Positions 1 through 8,608 of a stretch of 64,000 nucleotides of DNA are shown here, in pieces. This stretch comes from Nonlabens tegetincola (GTDB lineage Bacteria; Bacteroidota; Bacteroidia; Flavobacteriales; Flavobacteriaceae). The notes beneath the pieces were generated by a model. That model saw only the letters and a list, made by a program, of their open reading frames with translations, did not search any database and was not told where the DNA came from. Within the stretch, counting starts at the first letter, position 1. Every line of letters starts with the position of its first letter. Made by a program: the position numbers and the translations under genes. Location: NCBI RefSeq assembly GCF_002954355.1, contig NZ_MQVV01000016.1:62001-126000 (forward strand), in the 5' to 3' direction.

Positions 1-1190
1 AGCGCCCAAGCATCGGCTCCATTAGCAAAACCATCTACATCGGTTTCATTATACCAGTTTTCTCCTGAGCCTACACTTCCTAACACATTCCATGTAGTTC
101 CACCGTTTGCACTATATTCGACACGCATACCATCATCATTGTCATTGGTATTTGTTCTAAAATCAATTTTAAAATTCATGTCTACCCATCCTATAGTAGA
201 GATAATAGGACTAGTGATACGGGCATTTGCATTACTAGGATAATTATTAAAATTATCTGTGTACCAGTAATCACCTTCACCTTTTTCACCAGTGTCACCT
301 TCATTTCCTAGTGTCCAAACAGTACCAGCTGTATTACTGCTCCATCCAGCAGGTCCATTGTCAAAATTCTCATAATACAATGTATTTTCTGCTGCTACAG
401 ATTCACCTGTAATATTAAACACATAAGGATTTTCATCAGCATCATCATTAGTGATCGTAAGTGTGGCATTACTTATACCATAAGTTGCTCTAGAAAAAGA
501 AACATCAAAAGTTGAGCTTGAATTTCCTGGTATTATTGCATTTGGTTGATTATCAATGCTAAAATCTGCAGCATTTACCCCAGATAAAGAAACTGAATTG
601 GCTCCTAGATTTAGGTCAACCACTCCTAAGTTTTGAACAGTAAAGGTTCTTGTTATTGTTCCATTATCTACAACTGTTCCGAAGTCTGTACCATCTGTTA
701 AACTAGGCGTAGTGTCGTTATTTACAATATCATTACCTAACCCTTGAATATTAATTTCTTGTGTGGTACTACCACAGGTTCCTCCACCGCCACTAACAGT
801 AAAATTATAACTGCTTCCTGATGCTCCACCAGGTAAGTTTTGATCAAAAACAACAGATCCTCCGCTAGTAATTCGGATATACCCTGAACCATTCCATCCA
901 TCATTATATCTATCCCACAACCTAGCTCGATAAGTGCCGTTAGGTAAACATCCTAGATCTATTGTTGTAGAATAAGCAACAGAACTACCATTATAACAAT
1001 TAGTTGGATTACAAATTCTAATTATTTCGTTACCTGCATTGTCATATATGATGACATAGTTTTCACCAGACCATTGTGGCCAGTTAATTTCTACATCTAC
1101 TTGACTGGTTTGACCAATTGAATAAAAACCTATGAATATGATTATTAGGGTTAACCAATTCATTTTAATCGTAGGGGTAATGTTTTTCAT
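1..1190 (-). CDS. Secreted multidomain protein with choice-of-anchor D-like module (N-terminal part, runs off window)
   Basis: Reading leftward from an ATG at 1190 gives about 396 codons with no stop before the window edge, so the 3' end is missing. The first ~26 residues look like a Sec signal peptide (hydrophobic run ending FYSIGQ); an ATG at 1163 is an alternative start. Next comes a Trp/Asn/Gly-rich beta module containing YNDGWNGSG, a motif common in large secreted flavobacterial proteins. Then comes an Ig-like segment (DGTDFGTV, then TFTVQNLG, then NATLTITNDD) of the choice-of-anchor D/HYDIN type. The visible part ends in a region like the jelly-roll modules of secreted enzymes (YYENFDNGPAGW). 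By family knowledge such proteins are usually exported by type IX secretion and carry a C-terminal sorting domain, which would lie outside the window. Enzymatic role unknown. Confidence 0.8.
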   Translation of the reverse strand, partial: MKNITPTIKMNWLTLIIIFIGFYSIGQTSQVDVEINWPQWSGENYVIIYDNAGNEIIRICNPTNCYNGSSVAYSTTIDLGCLPNGTYRARLWDRYNDGWNGSGYIRITSGGSVVFDQNLPGGASGSSYNFTVSGGGGTCGSTTQEINIQGLGNDIVNNDTTPSLTDGTDFGTVVDNGTITRTFTVQNLGVVDLNLGANSVSLSGVNAADFSIDNQPNAIIPGNSSSTFDVSFSRATYGISNATLTITNDDADENPYVFNITGESVAAENTLYYENFDNGPAGWSSNTAGTVWTLGNEGDTGEKGEGDYWYTDNFNNYPSNANARITSPIISTIGWVDMNFKIDFRTNTNDNDDGMRVEYSANGGTTWNVLGSVGSGENWYNETDVDGFANGADAWA

Positions 1191-1480
1191 ACTAACATTT
1201 TTTAATATCCGGACTAAAACTATATCCGTTTAACGATAAAAAAATGTTTTTAAACGATAAATCGGTAAAATACAGATTAAATATGCATTTTATCGATCTA
1301 ATTAACCTTGGTTACAATTATTATTTTGAAATAATTGGAGATTATTAACAATTGATAATAATTCGATATTTATGTTTTCTATAAATAATAATAAATCCTT
1401 AGGAAAAATAAATGCGTGAGAATTTCTAGGGTTAGGGTATGATTATTAAAAAATCAAACTCTGAAGATTACTAATCAAAA
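1191..1480. other. AT-rich intergenic region
   Basis: About 290 bases between the secreted-protein start and the tRNA terminator. It is very AT-rich, with no open frame of note on either strand. It presumably holds the promoter of the leftward secreted-protein gene, but no unambiguous TAnnTTTG element at a sensible distance was found. Confidence 0.6.
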
Positions 1481-1505
1481 AAACCGTTTCCTAAGGAAAC
1501 GGTTT
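1481..1505 (-). terminator. Rho-independent terminator after tRNA-Met
   Basis: An 11-bp perfect stem (AAACCGTTTCC pairing with GGAAACGGTTT) closes a 3-base loop and is flanked by A and T runs on both sides. It can therefore work in either direction. It lies just downstream of the leftward tRNA gene. Confidence 0.9.
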
Positions 1506-1511
1506 TTAAAG

Positions 1512-1585
<74 letters not shown>

Positions 1586-1718
1586 GTGATTCTGGTTTAG
1601 CGGCTGCAAATATACTGTTATTTATTATTCTATTCCAAAGCTTTTTTAGATTTAATTTTCTTCTTAAAAATTTTAACTTTTATAAATATACTTTATATTG
1701 CCAGCAAAACCTTAATCC

Positions 1719-2108
1719 ATGGATGAACCAATCAAGTTTGACTTAGAATTCGTAATACAAGTATCTCCTTCATTATTATATAATTACATTGCAACACCTT
1801 CCGGTATGTCAGAATGGTTTGCAGACAATGTGAACAGCCGTGGTGAATTCTTTAAATTTATATGGGATGGTCAAGAAGAGAAGGCAAAAATCATAAAAAG
1901 AGTCTCTGGTGAAAGAGCTAGATTCCAATGGGATTATGATGAGGATACTAAAAAATATTTTGAACTTAGAATCCAAGTTGATGAAATTACTAAGGACGTG
2001 TCTTTGATAATCACGGATTTTGGTGACGACGACGATGAAGTTGAGGAACAAAAAATGTTTTGGGAAAATCAAATTGCAGGTCTTAAAAAAGTCTTAGGTT
2101 CTAGATAA
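1719..2108 (+). CDS. START-like domain protein
   Basis: A 129-residue soluble protein of the START-like/AHSA1 fold family widespread in Bacteroidota. Supporting features are the N-terminal FDLEFVIQVSPSLLYNYIAT strand-helix pattern, the SGMSEWFAD segment typical of these ligand-cavity proteins, and a C-terminal long helix (FWENQIAGLKKVL) that would close the cavity. An acidic insert (DDDDEVEE) precedes the last helix. No signal peptide is present, so it is cytosolic. The ligand is unknown. It is followed by a terminator at 2134-2160, suggesting a single-gene transcript. The start is the first ATG; no Shine-Dalgarno sequence is visible, as is usual in this phylum. Confidence 0.85.
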   Translation: MDEPIKFDLEFVIQVSPSLLYNYIATPSGMSEWFADNVNSRGEFFKFIWDGQEEKAKIIKRVSGERARFQWDYDEDTKKYFELRIQVDEITKDVSLIITDFGDDDDEVEEQKMFWENQIAGLKKVLGSR

Positions 2109-2133
2109 CTTACTCAAATACATTATATCTTTG

Positions 2134-2160
2134 ATCCCTTTATTCTAAAGGGATTTTTTT
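2134..2160 (+). terminator. Rho-independent terminator whose T-run abuts the next start codon
   Basis: A 9-bp stem (ATCCCTTTA / TAAAGGGAT) with a TTC loop is followed by seven T residues, and the ATG of the aminotransferase begins on the very next base. It should end the START-like transcript. Its position also makes it part of any read-through leader for the downstream gene. Confidence 0.8.
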
Positions 2161-2996
2161 ATGATTGTTCTCAACGGAGAGTTGGTTTCAAAAGATAAAA
2201 GCTTAATACCGTTTAATAATCGCGGTACTTTTTATGGTGATGGAGTATTTGAAACACTAAGACTGTTCAAAGGCAAGGCATTGTTCTTTGAAAATCACTA
2301 TTTCAGGCTTATGTCTGGAATGAGAATCATGAGAATGCTTATTCCAGAATCATTTACACCAGAATATTTTGAAAAATCTTTCACTGATCTTATATCAAAT
2401 AATAATTTTGAAAACACAGATCATTTAAGAGTTAGGATTAGTGTGTGGCGAAAAGAAGGAGGAAAGTATACCCCAAATTCGAGAGAGGTCAATTTCTCTA
2501 TGGTAATGGAACCTTTGGATAGTTCCTTTGAGAATAATGAAACTTGCGAAGTAGAGCTTTTTAAGGACTTCTATATATATGCTGATTTATTGAGCAATCA
2601 AAAGACTATTGATAAAAAGGTGAATATTCTTGCCGGTATTTTTGCCAAAGAAAACTCCTACGATGACATGTTTTTAATGAATCATAATAAAATGATTATT
2701 GAAACAATTAGTGGCAATGTATTTTTAAGAAAAGATAATATTATAAAAACACCTCCTTTATCTGATGGATGTTTGAATGGTATAATGAGAGAGCAGGTTA
2801 TTGATCAATTGAAAAAATGATCAACTATGAAATTGTAGAAGAGACAATAACACCCTTTGAATTACAGAGAGCAGATGAAATTTTTACTACTAACGTCATT
2901 AAAGGAATTCAAAGTATTTCAAAATATCGTAAGAAAAAATATTCTAGAGATGCTGCTACTGAATTATTGAGCTTATTGAAAGAAAAACTTTTCTAA
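2161..2996 (+). pseudogene. Class-IV (PLP) aminotransferase, disrupted by a -1 frameshift
   Basis: The first 219 codons (2161-2820) match class-IV aminotransferases (branched-chain aminotransferase or aminodeoxychorismate lyase type). There is a normal N-terminus with the GDGVFETLR motif, PLP lysine K148 in SNQKT, and catalytic-type Glu181 in ETISGNVF. The frame stops at 2818 directly after an A6 run (2812-2817). Moving back one base gives 59 more codons, to a TAA at 2994, with the expected C-terminal sequence (EETITPFELQRADEIFTTNV, then IKGIQSI). The two parts together give the normal family length of about 280 residues. So the gene is either inactivated, carries a sequencing error in the A run, or is rescued by slippage. 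Its stop overlaps the convergent yqgE stop by 4 bases. Substrate cannot be told. Confidence 0.85.
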
Positions 2997-3553
2997 TTGT
3001 AATTAGGATTTTCAGGAGCATTAAGCCATAATTGATAATTACCACCTAATGTTTTCATTTTTTCTTTCCAAAACGCTAGCATGTTCTTTGTTAGTAGTTT
3101 CTTTTTATCTGTGTTTTCAACTACGACCCACGAATTAGCATTAAGTTCATTATCTAGTTGTTCTAATTCCCATCCAGAATATCCCAAGAAGAATTTAATA
3201 TTGCTAGGTTCAATTAGATTTTTATTAATTAAATCAATAACCACATTAAAGTCTCCGCCCCAGTAAATATCATCCTTAATAAGATGTGAATCAGGAATTA
3301 ATTCTGGAACATTATGCAAGAAATATAGGTTATCAGTATCAACTGGTCCACCTTGAAATACCTCAAAATTGACACTTACTTCAGGTAATAGTTGGTCAAG
3401 AGTACAGTCTAGTGGTTTATTTAAGATAAAACCTACAACTCCTGCTTCATTGTAATCAGTAATTAGGACTACAGATCTAGAAAACGAGTAATCACCTATT
3501 ACACTAGGTTCTGAAACCAATAGATGTCCGCGGTCTGGTGCTACTATTTTCAT
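2993..3553 (-). CDS. YqgE/AlgH family protein
   Basis: A 186-residue cytosolic protein of the UPF0301 (YqgE/AlgH) family. Recognisable elements are the N-terminal GHLLVSEP segment, GFILNKP (41-47), FQGGPV (66-71) and GYSGWEL (124-130), which are the family's conserved blocks in the right order. Length agrees with the family. The biochemical function of the family is not established; AlgH has been linked to alginate regulation in Pseudomonas, but that does not transfer to flavobacteria. The start follows the canonical MKI/MK-x-P-x-KG pattern. It is convergent with the aminotransferase, and the two stop codons share bases. Confidence 0.92.
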   Translation of the reverse strand: MKIVAPDRGHLLVSEPSVIGDYSFSRSVVLITDYNEAGVVGFILNKPLDCTLDQLLPEVSVNFEVFQGGPVDTDNLYFLHNVPELIPDSHLIKDDIYWGGDFNVVIDLINKNLIEPSNIKFFLGYSGWELEQLDNELNANSWVVVENTDKKKLLTKNMLAFWKEKMKTLGGNYQLWLNAPENPNYN

Positions 3554-3642
3554 TTTTTGGTTTTTATTTGTACTCTAACTTAGTCAAAAATTCTTACATA
3601 ACCATAAAAACATGTTTTTAGGTGAATTTTATCGGGTTAAAA

Positions 3643-3671
3643 GCAAAAAAAAACCTCACTATAAGTGAGGT
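3643..3671 (-). terminator. Terminator of the HU gene
   Basis: An 8-bp stem ACCTCACT/AGTGAGGT with an ATA loop. On the minus strand it is followed by a run of T (the A run at 3645-3653 on the plus strand). It lies 27 bases beyond the HU stop. Confidence 0.85.
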
Positions 3672-3697
3672 CTTCTATAAGTTAAACTAAAGAATTC

Positions 3698-3970
3698 TTA
3701 GTTTACTGCTTTTTGTAAGTCGCTACCAGCTTTAAACTTCACTACATTTTTTGCAGCGATTTTGATTGTTTTACCAGTTTGAGGATTTCTTCCTTCACGA
3801 GCTGCTCTTTTAGAAACTGAAAAAGAACCAAAACCTACAAGAGATACACGGTCTCCTTTTTTAAGGCTTTTTTCTACACTTCCTAAAAATGATTCTAAAG
3901 CTTTTTTTGCAGCCGCTTTTGAGATTCCAGCGCTTTCTGCCATTCCTTCGATAAGATCTGTTTTGTTCAT
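3698..3970 (-). CDS. hup: HU family nucleoid DNA-binding protein
   Basis: A 90-residue histone-like protein that binds and bends DNA as a dimer. All HU landmarks are present: N-terminal helices ([20 protein letters not shown]), GFGSF at 46-50, the DNA-contacting arm with RNPQTG at 61-66, and the C-terminal [12 protein letters not shown]. It is transcribed alone, with its own strong promoter (4014-4043) and terminator, which suits a highly expressed nucleoid protein. An alternative annotation as IHF subunit is less likely given the standard HU length and the absence of IHF-specific tails. Confidence 0.97.
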   Translation of the reverse strand: MNKTDLIEGMAESAGISKAAAKKALESFLGSVEKSLKKGDRVSLVGFGSFSVSKRAAREGRNPQTGKTIKIAAKNVVKFKAGSDLQKAVN

Positions 3971-4013
3971 AATAGTAATTAAATTAAAATGTTGGTTAAA
4001 CTAAAACGTATAA

Positions 4014-4043
4014 CAAATTTAGAGGTAATTCGCGTTCACACAA
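4014..4043 (-). promoter_or_regulatory. Bacteroidota-type promoter of the HU gene
   Basis: On the minus strand TTG (4043-4041) and TAAATTTG (4021-4014) are separated by 19 bases. This is a close match to the -33/-7 architecture known for the Bacteroidota primary sigma factor (TTTG, N19-ish, TAnnTTTG). The leader to the ATG is about 40 bases. Confidence 0.75.
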
Positions 4044-4124
4044 GTAATAGCTTGATTTTCTCATTATTTTGTTTATAAGTATGAGGAATTGTTAATAAGT
4101 TATAGCAAAAAGGCCTATTTCGTC

Positions 4125-5084
4125 TTAACCCTTATAGAATCTAGCATTAGGATGAAACTGATATCCATTTAATAAGTCTTTCACTTCCATCGCTTTTTTA
4201 CCCGGTAATTGTAATCGATTTACCTCGATAAAATAATCATTTGTAGCAATAAAGAGTTTTTTGTCCTTTAGTAACAAAGTTCCTGGTGGCACATGATCTG
4301 ATTTTTCTTCAGAAATTACCGCAGTATGAATTTTACATCGTAGCTCGTCGTCATTATTATAAAACAATGCCTTGGCTACAGGATATGGATATAATCCTCT
4401 TATTAAAGCCGTAACTTCAGCAGCAGATTTGGTAAAATCAATTAAGGTGTTCTCATTATTTAATTTGGGAGCTGCTTTTAACGAACTAGAATTTGATTGA
4501 ACTCTAGTACTAATTTTATTATTTGCTATATCATTTACCGTTTTAAGAGATAAATCTGCTCCCAAATTCATTAAACGACCATAAAGACTACCTACATTTT
4601 CATTCTTTTCAATTTGCGTTTCGACTTGATCGATTATAGCTCCTGTATCAATTTTATCATCTATAAAAAATGTAGTCACTCCCGTTTTTTGCTCCTGATT
4701 AATAATAGCCCAATTTATAGGTGCGGCACCTCTATATTCAGGAAGTAAACTCGCGTGCAGGTTAAACGTACCCATTACAGGTAAGGACCAAACCACCTTT
4801 GGCAACATTCTAAACGCCACAATCACTTGTAAATCTGGATTGATTTCTTGTAATTGTTCAATAAAATCGGGTGATTTTAAATTTGTAGGCTGCAAAACAG
4901 GTATATTATTATTTACCGCAAACTTTTTTACATCACTTTGTTGTAGTTTTCTACCACGTCCAGCAGGTTTGTCTGGTGCAGTAACTACTGCTTTGATATT
5001 ATGATTGGATTCGTGTAATTTTTTAAGTACACCAGTTGCAAATTCTGGAGTACCGTAAAAAACGATATTTAATTTCTTACTCAT
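4125..5084 (-). CDS. fmt: Methionyl-tRNA formyltransferase
   Basis: A 319-residue cytosolic enzyme that transfers a formyl group from 10-formyl-THF to Met-tRNA(fMet). The N-terminal formyltransferase domain carries the catalytic trio seen as N108 and H110 (FNLHASLLPEYRG) and D146 (DDKIDTG). The C-terminal domain is the tRNA-binding OB-like part (residues ~205-319, containing TALIRGLYPYPVAKA). Length is normal. The start codon overlaps the end of recQ by 8 bases, so the two are translationally coupled in an AAA-ATPase/recQ/fmt operon. Confidence 0.97.
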   Translation of the reverse strand: MSKKLNIVFYGTPEFATGVLKKLHESNHNIKAVVTAPDKPAGRGRKLQQSDVKKFAVNNNIPVLQPTNLKSPDFIEQLQEINPDLQVIVAFRMLPKVVWSLPVMGTFNLHASLLPEYRGAAPINWAIINQEQKTGVTTFFIDDKIDTGAIIDQVETQIEKNENVGSLYGRLMNLGADLSLKTVNDIANNKISTRVQSNSSSLKAAPKLNNENTLIDFTKSAAEVTALIRGLYPYPVAKALFYNNDDELRCKIHTAVISEEKSDHVPPGTLLLKDKKLFIATNDYFIEVNRLQLPGKKAMEVKDLLNGYQFHPNARFYKG

Positions 5085-6945
5085 TTATTTGAAATAAATT
5101 GTTCTGTACTTTTTTAAGTTTATTGTTCTCCATCAAGGATTTTACTGATGAAATCAAATTTTCCATTGTAATACCACTTGAAATGGAAACTTGTGATAGG
5201 GTAGTTGGGTGATTAAAAAAAGGCAACAAGTTACTCTCATTTATAATAACGCAGTTACTACAAGATCCACAATTTTCAGTATTCTTTTCTCCGAAATAGG
5301 AGAGTAGCATTTTGTTTATACAAATCTCTGTATTAAATACTATTTTAACAAGAGCCTGTAGCTTTTCTGTTTTGTGGGAAATCTGTATCTCTAGTTCTCT
5401 TGAAATTCTATTAATCGCTCGATCATCATCCCTAGGTTCTAAAAAAGTGATAGAATTATCAGTGTTTATCAAAGTAACATCGGCTAGCTGTTGCTCATGC
5501 ATTTTTGATAGAGTTTGTATAACTTGAGATTCAGTAGTATTACTTCTGTGAGCAATGAGCGGTATTTGAACACTTATATTTTGATTACTGCTTCCACCAT
5601 AGGTGCGCAAAATAGCTTGGATGATTGCGTAATAGGAATCGTTAGTTTGGGCAAACTGTCTTGTTTTTTCTGCGCTTTCGCGAAAGCGTACTAAACACTT
5701 TCTTTTAAATACAGGAGACAACTTTATAATTCCAAATCTATCTAGAGTATTAAGTGCTGTATGGGCAGGTAATCCTAACAAGTCATAGGTTTTACAAAAT
5801 TGAGAAAACGATAAGTAATGAGTGGTTTGATAACCTTCTCCAAAAGCAATATTTAAATAGTTATGTAAATGTTTGTAAATCTTTTTTAAGTAATGTTTAT
5901 CGGGTTGAGAAGCCACAAATTGATGATGAGCATGATTAACATCATTACGATTAAATATGAAAATGGCATTTGAAGGTTTACCGTCACGTCCAGCACGTCC
6001 TGTTTCTTGATAATAACTTTCAATACTATCGGGAAATTGCAGGTGATACACTTGTCTTACATCTGGTTTATCTATACCCATTCCAAACGCGTTTGTGGCA
6101 ACCATAACTTGAGAACTGTTATTCATCCATGATTGGGTGTGCTGTTCTCGTTGTTTGGGTGTAAGTCCACCGTGATAGTGAGTTGCCGTAATACCGCGTG
6201 CTTTAAGTTGATTAGCAAGGACAACTGTATTTTTTCTACTGCGCATGTAGATTATACAGCTGCCAGTAAGCTCCTTTAAATATTCTATTAATACACTAAG
6301 CTTGTTCTCAGTTTGTACAAATTGATACTTAATATTATGGCGTTTAAAACTACTTTTTATAACTACAGGATCCTTTAATTCCAGATTAATGGCAATATCC
6401 TGTTGCACCTGAGTAGTAGCAGTTGCTGTAAGTGCCACCATAGGTGCTGCTATTCCCAATTCACGTAAAATTTTAGTACCTCTATAGGCTGGTCTAAAAT
6501 CATGTCCCCATTCACTGATGCAATGTGCCTCGTCAACTGCTATTAGGTTTATGGGCATTTTTTGAAGTCTTTGTTGAACAAGGTCTTGTTGTAAACGCTC
6601 TGGACTGAGATATAAAAACTTATAATTACCATATATACAATTATCCAGCCGTTCATCCAATTCTTGATGGCTTATACCACTTGTAATTTCTATTACTTTA
6701 ATTTGTCTAGATCGTAAAGATTGTACTTGATCTTTAATTAAAGCAACAAGTGGAGATATTACAATGGTAATACCATTCATTGTTAACCCAGGAACCTGAT
6801 AACAAACTGATTTACCACCACCAGTAGGTAAGAGTGCTATGGTGTCATTACCTTTTAAGATATTCGATATAACTTCTTCCTGATTACCTTTAAAGCAATC
6901 ATAGCCAAAAGTGTTTTTTAATATCTCGCGAGCGTAATCTATCAT
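5077..6945 (-). CDS. recQ: ATP-dependent DNA helicase RecQ
   Basis: A 622-residue superfamily-2 3'-5' helicase. Visible are Walker A LLPTGGGKS (39-46), the DEAH box (138-141) in AVDEAHCISEWGHDFRPAYR, the helicase C block ATNAFGMGIDKPDVR with QETGRAGRDG, and a zinc-binding cluster near residues 545-570 (C-x16-20-C-x2-C-x2-C pattern around CGSCSNC). It is on the short side and I see no clear HRDC domain at the C-terminus. The dispersed palindrome at 5673-5688 is read in-frame as RFRES near residue 420, in the linker after the helicase core. The gene follows the ATPase gene without any gap and overlaps fmt. Confidence 0.95.
   Translation of the reverse strand: MIDYAREILKNTFGYDCFKGNQEEVISNILKGNDTIALLPTGGGKSVCYQVPGLTMNGITIVISPLVALIKDQVQSLRSRQIKVIEITSGISHQELDERLDNCIYGNYKFLYLSPERLQQDLVQQRLQKMPINLIAVDEAHCISEWGHDFRPAYRGTKILRELGIAAPMVALTATATTQVQQDIAINLELKDPVVIKSSFKRHNIKYQFVQTENKLSVLIEYLKELTGSCIIYMRSRKNTVVLANQLKARGITATHYHGGLTPKQREQHTQSWMNNSSQVMVATNAFGMGIDKPDVRQVYHLQFPDSIESYYQETGRAGRDGKPSNAIFIFNRNDVNHAHHQFVASQPDKHYLKKIYKHLHNYLNIAFGEGYQTTHYLSFSQFCKTYDLLGLPAHTALNTLDRFGIIKLSPVFKRKCLVRFRESAEKTRQFAQTNDSYYAIIQAILRTYGGSSNQNISVQIPLIAHRSNTTESQVIQTLSKMHEQQLADVTLINTDNSITFLEPRDDDRAINRISRELEIQISHKTEKLQALVKIVFNTEICINKMLLSYFGEKNTENCGSCSNCVIINESNLLPFFNHPTTLSQVSISSGITMENLISSVKSLMENNKLKKVQNNLFQINE
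5673..5688. repeat. 16-bp palindrome copy 1 (inside recQ)
   Basis: Perfect copy of CGCTTTCGCGAAAGCG. Being its own reverse complement, it has no strand. In recQ it is read as RFRES between the helicase core and the zinc-binding domain. Confidence 0.95.
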
Positions 6946-7473
6946 TTAAATACGTTCCAAAAGGTATTTTAATCTCTGGTCAACCGGTAAATGAGGTACT
7001 TCTATAAGTTCATAATTCAAATTATTGTAATACGTTGTCAAAATTTGAGCTATGGTTACAGCCTGTTCATAGGTTTCATAGCGCTCCTCATCGGTTTGAT
7101 AAATATCTTTCCAAGGCGGTAAAAAAAACACCTTATCATATCGATAATCTTCACAAGCCTGTTCGTATCGTTGTGGAATTTCTTCGTCTTTATATACATG
7201 ATAGGCAGGAACATCAGGAATACCTCGATCATAGAAGTTAATTCCCTTTTGCGCTTGTTGGAATTGTTGGATACGTCCTTCTAACAAAGCATCGCTAAAT
7301 GCAAACGGTTCTACAAGAAATAGTTGATCTATGCCACGTTCTCTCGCTTGAGCTGTAACTTGTCTAGAAATTTCAGGATGAATAACATGTCCAGATTCCT
7401 CTATAGCTTGAATTAAGGTAGTTTTACCAGTTCCTGGACCACCAATTAATAGAATTCGCTTAATTTCATTCAT
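6946..7473 (-). CDS. P-loop ATPase/kinase-like protein (AAA_28 family)
   Basis: A 175-residue single-domain P-loop protein. Walker A is GGPGTGKTT (residues 11-19). The body contains YDRGIPDVPAY and a terminal helix-rich part with VFFLPPWKDIYQTDEERY, features of the AAA_28 family related to the kinase domain of NadR and to Ttd14. The DRG motif resembles the catalytic Asp of small-molecule kinases, so it may phosphorylate a nucleoside or nucleotide, but the substrate is unknown. Its stop is immediately next to the recQ start, making it first gene of that operon. Confidence 0.85.
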   Translation of the reverse strand: MNEIKRILLIGGPGTGKTTLIQAIEESGHVIHPEISRQVTAQARERGIDQLFLVEPFAFSDALLEGRIQQFQQAQKGINFYDRGIPDVPAYHVYKDEEIPQRYEQACEDYRYDKVFFLPPWKDIYQTDEERYETYEQAVTIAQILTTYYNNLNYELIEVPHLPVDQRLKYLLERI

Positions 7474-7523
7474 AGGTTACAAAATAACTAAATCTAACGC
7501 TACGTATAGCCGATCTCTTGAAT

Positions 7524-7531
7524 TATATTTG
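7524..7531 (+). promoter_or_regulatory. -7 promoter element of the DUF493 gene
   Basis: TATATTTG fits TAnnTTTG and ends 9 bases before the ATG at 7541, implying a very short or absent 5' leader. A TTG at 7529 in the same frame overlaps this element and is therefore not the start. Confidence 0.6.
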
Positions 7532-7540
7532 CACAACTTT

Positions 7541-7831
7541 ATGGCAACACACAAAAACTCAGACGAATTTTACAAAAAATTGAAAGAGCAGTTAGCAGAT
7601 ACGTCTAGCTGGCCTAGTAAATACATGTATAAATTTATAGTTCCATCAGATCAAAGTAAAATTGATCAAATAGAGAACATTTTTGATGGTACTGGCGCGG
7701 TGATTAACACAAAAGCCTCTTCAAAAGGCACTTACACAAGCTTGTCTATAGTGGTAAATATGCCTAGTCCAGATGCTGTCATTGCAAAATATAAGGAAGT
7801 AGGAAAAGTGGAAGGCGTGATAAGTTTGTAA
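7541..7831 (+). CDS. DUF493 family protein (YbeD-like)
   Basis: A 96-residue cytosolic protein. The pattern WPSKYMYKFIVP, then INTKASSKGTYTSLSIVVNM, then VIAKYKEVGKVEGVISL matches the DUF493/YbeD family, a small ferredoxin-like (ACT-like) fold. The ATG at 7541 was chosen over an upstream in-frame TTG because that TTG lies in the promoter element. It stands upstream of the DUF4290 gene with a 56-base gap, a pairing often seen in flavobacteria (from memory). The function of the family is not known. Confidence 0.9.
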   Translation: MATHKNSDEFYKKLKEQLADTSSWPSKYMYKFIVPSDQSKIDQIENIFDGTGAVINTKASSKGTYTSLSIVVNMPSPDAVIAKYKEVGKVEGVISL

Positions 7832-7887
7832 TTCAAAGTTATTGCTTACATTGCACCTTACTTCACAGAATTTAAATCAAGACTATT

Positions 7888-8547
7888 TTGATATCTTCAT
7901 TAGAATACAACACTGAGCGTAATAAGCTTAATATTCCAGAATATGGAAGACATATTCAAAAACTAGTTGAACACTGTAAATCATTACCCTCAAAAGAAGA
8001 GCGTAATAAAATGGCACATGCCATAATTGGTGTAATGGGTAATTTAAATCCACACTTAAGAGACGTACCAGATTTTCAACATAAACTATGGGATCAATTA
8101 TTCATCATTGCAGACTTTAATCTAGATGTTGAATCACCATACCCTATACCAGATAAGGAAGAGCTAGAGGCACGCCCAGAAAGAATGTCATATCCACAAA
8201 AACGACCTAAATATCGTTTCTATGGGAATAACATTCAGAATATGATTGATGTTGCCGTAAGTTGGGAAAAAGGAGAAAAACGTGAAGCCTTGACCTTCAT
8301 TATTGCCAATCATATGAAAAAGTCTTTTCTTAATTGGAATAAAGACAGTGTAGATGATTCAGTAATATTTGGTCACCTTTATGAAATGAGTGACGGAGCC
8401 ATAAACCTGGCTGCAAAAGATGAAGATTTACTAGAGTCTAAATCTCTTATTTACCGTAATACCAATTCTAATAGAAGTCGTAATAACAATCACAGACGAA
8501 ATAACGGTAAAAAGAATAATCGTAACAACCAGCGACGTCGTAGATAA
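7888..8547 (+). CDS. DUF4290 domain protein with basic Asn/Arg-rich tail
   Basis: A 219-residue cytosolic protein characteristic of Bacteroidota. The N-terminus LEYNTERNKLNIPEYGRHIQ and the block LWDQLFIIADFNLDVESPYP are the hallmark of DUF4290. The last ~30 residues are a low-complexity Asn/Arg/Lys tail ending in RRRR, suggesting nucleic acid or ribosome contact, though this is inference. No ATG fits the conserved N-terminus; the best start is a TTG at 7888. In many flavobacteria murA sits next to this gene; here a terminator follows instead. Confidence 0.88.
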   Translation: MISSLEYNTERNKLNIPEYGRHIQKLVEHCKSLPSKEERNKMAHAIIGVMGNLNPHLRDVPDFQHKLWDQLFIIADFNLDVESPYPIPDKEELEARPERMSYPQKRPKYRFYGNNIQNMIDVAVSWEKGEKREALTFIIANHMKKSFLNWNKDSVDDSVIFGHLYEMSDGAINLAAKDEDLLESKSLIYRNTNSNRSRNNNHRRNNGKKNNRNNQRRRR

Positions 8548-8573
8548 GCAATTATTAAGATATATAGTTTACA

Positions 8574-8608
8574 AAAAAGCTCTAATAACTAGATTATTAG
8601 AGCTTTTT
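8574..8608. terminator. Bidirectional terminator between DUF4290 and HhH genes
   Basis: A 15-bp perfect stem (AAAAAGCTCTAATAA with its complement) closes a CTAGA loop and ends in T runs on both strands. It serves both convergent genes. Its last bases overlap the stop codon of the leftward HhH gene. Confidence 0.9.
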
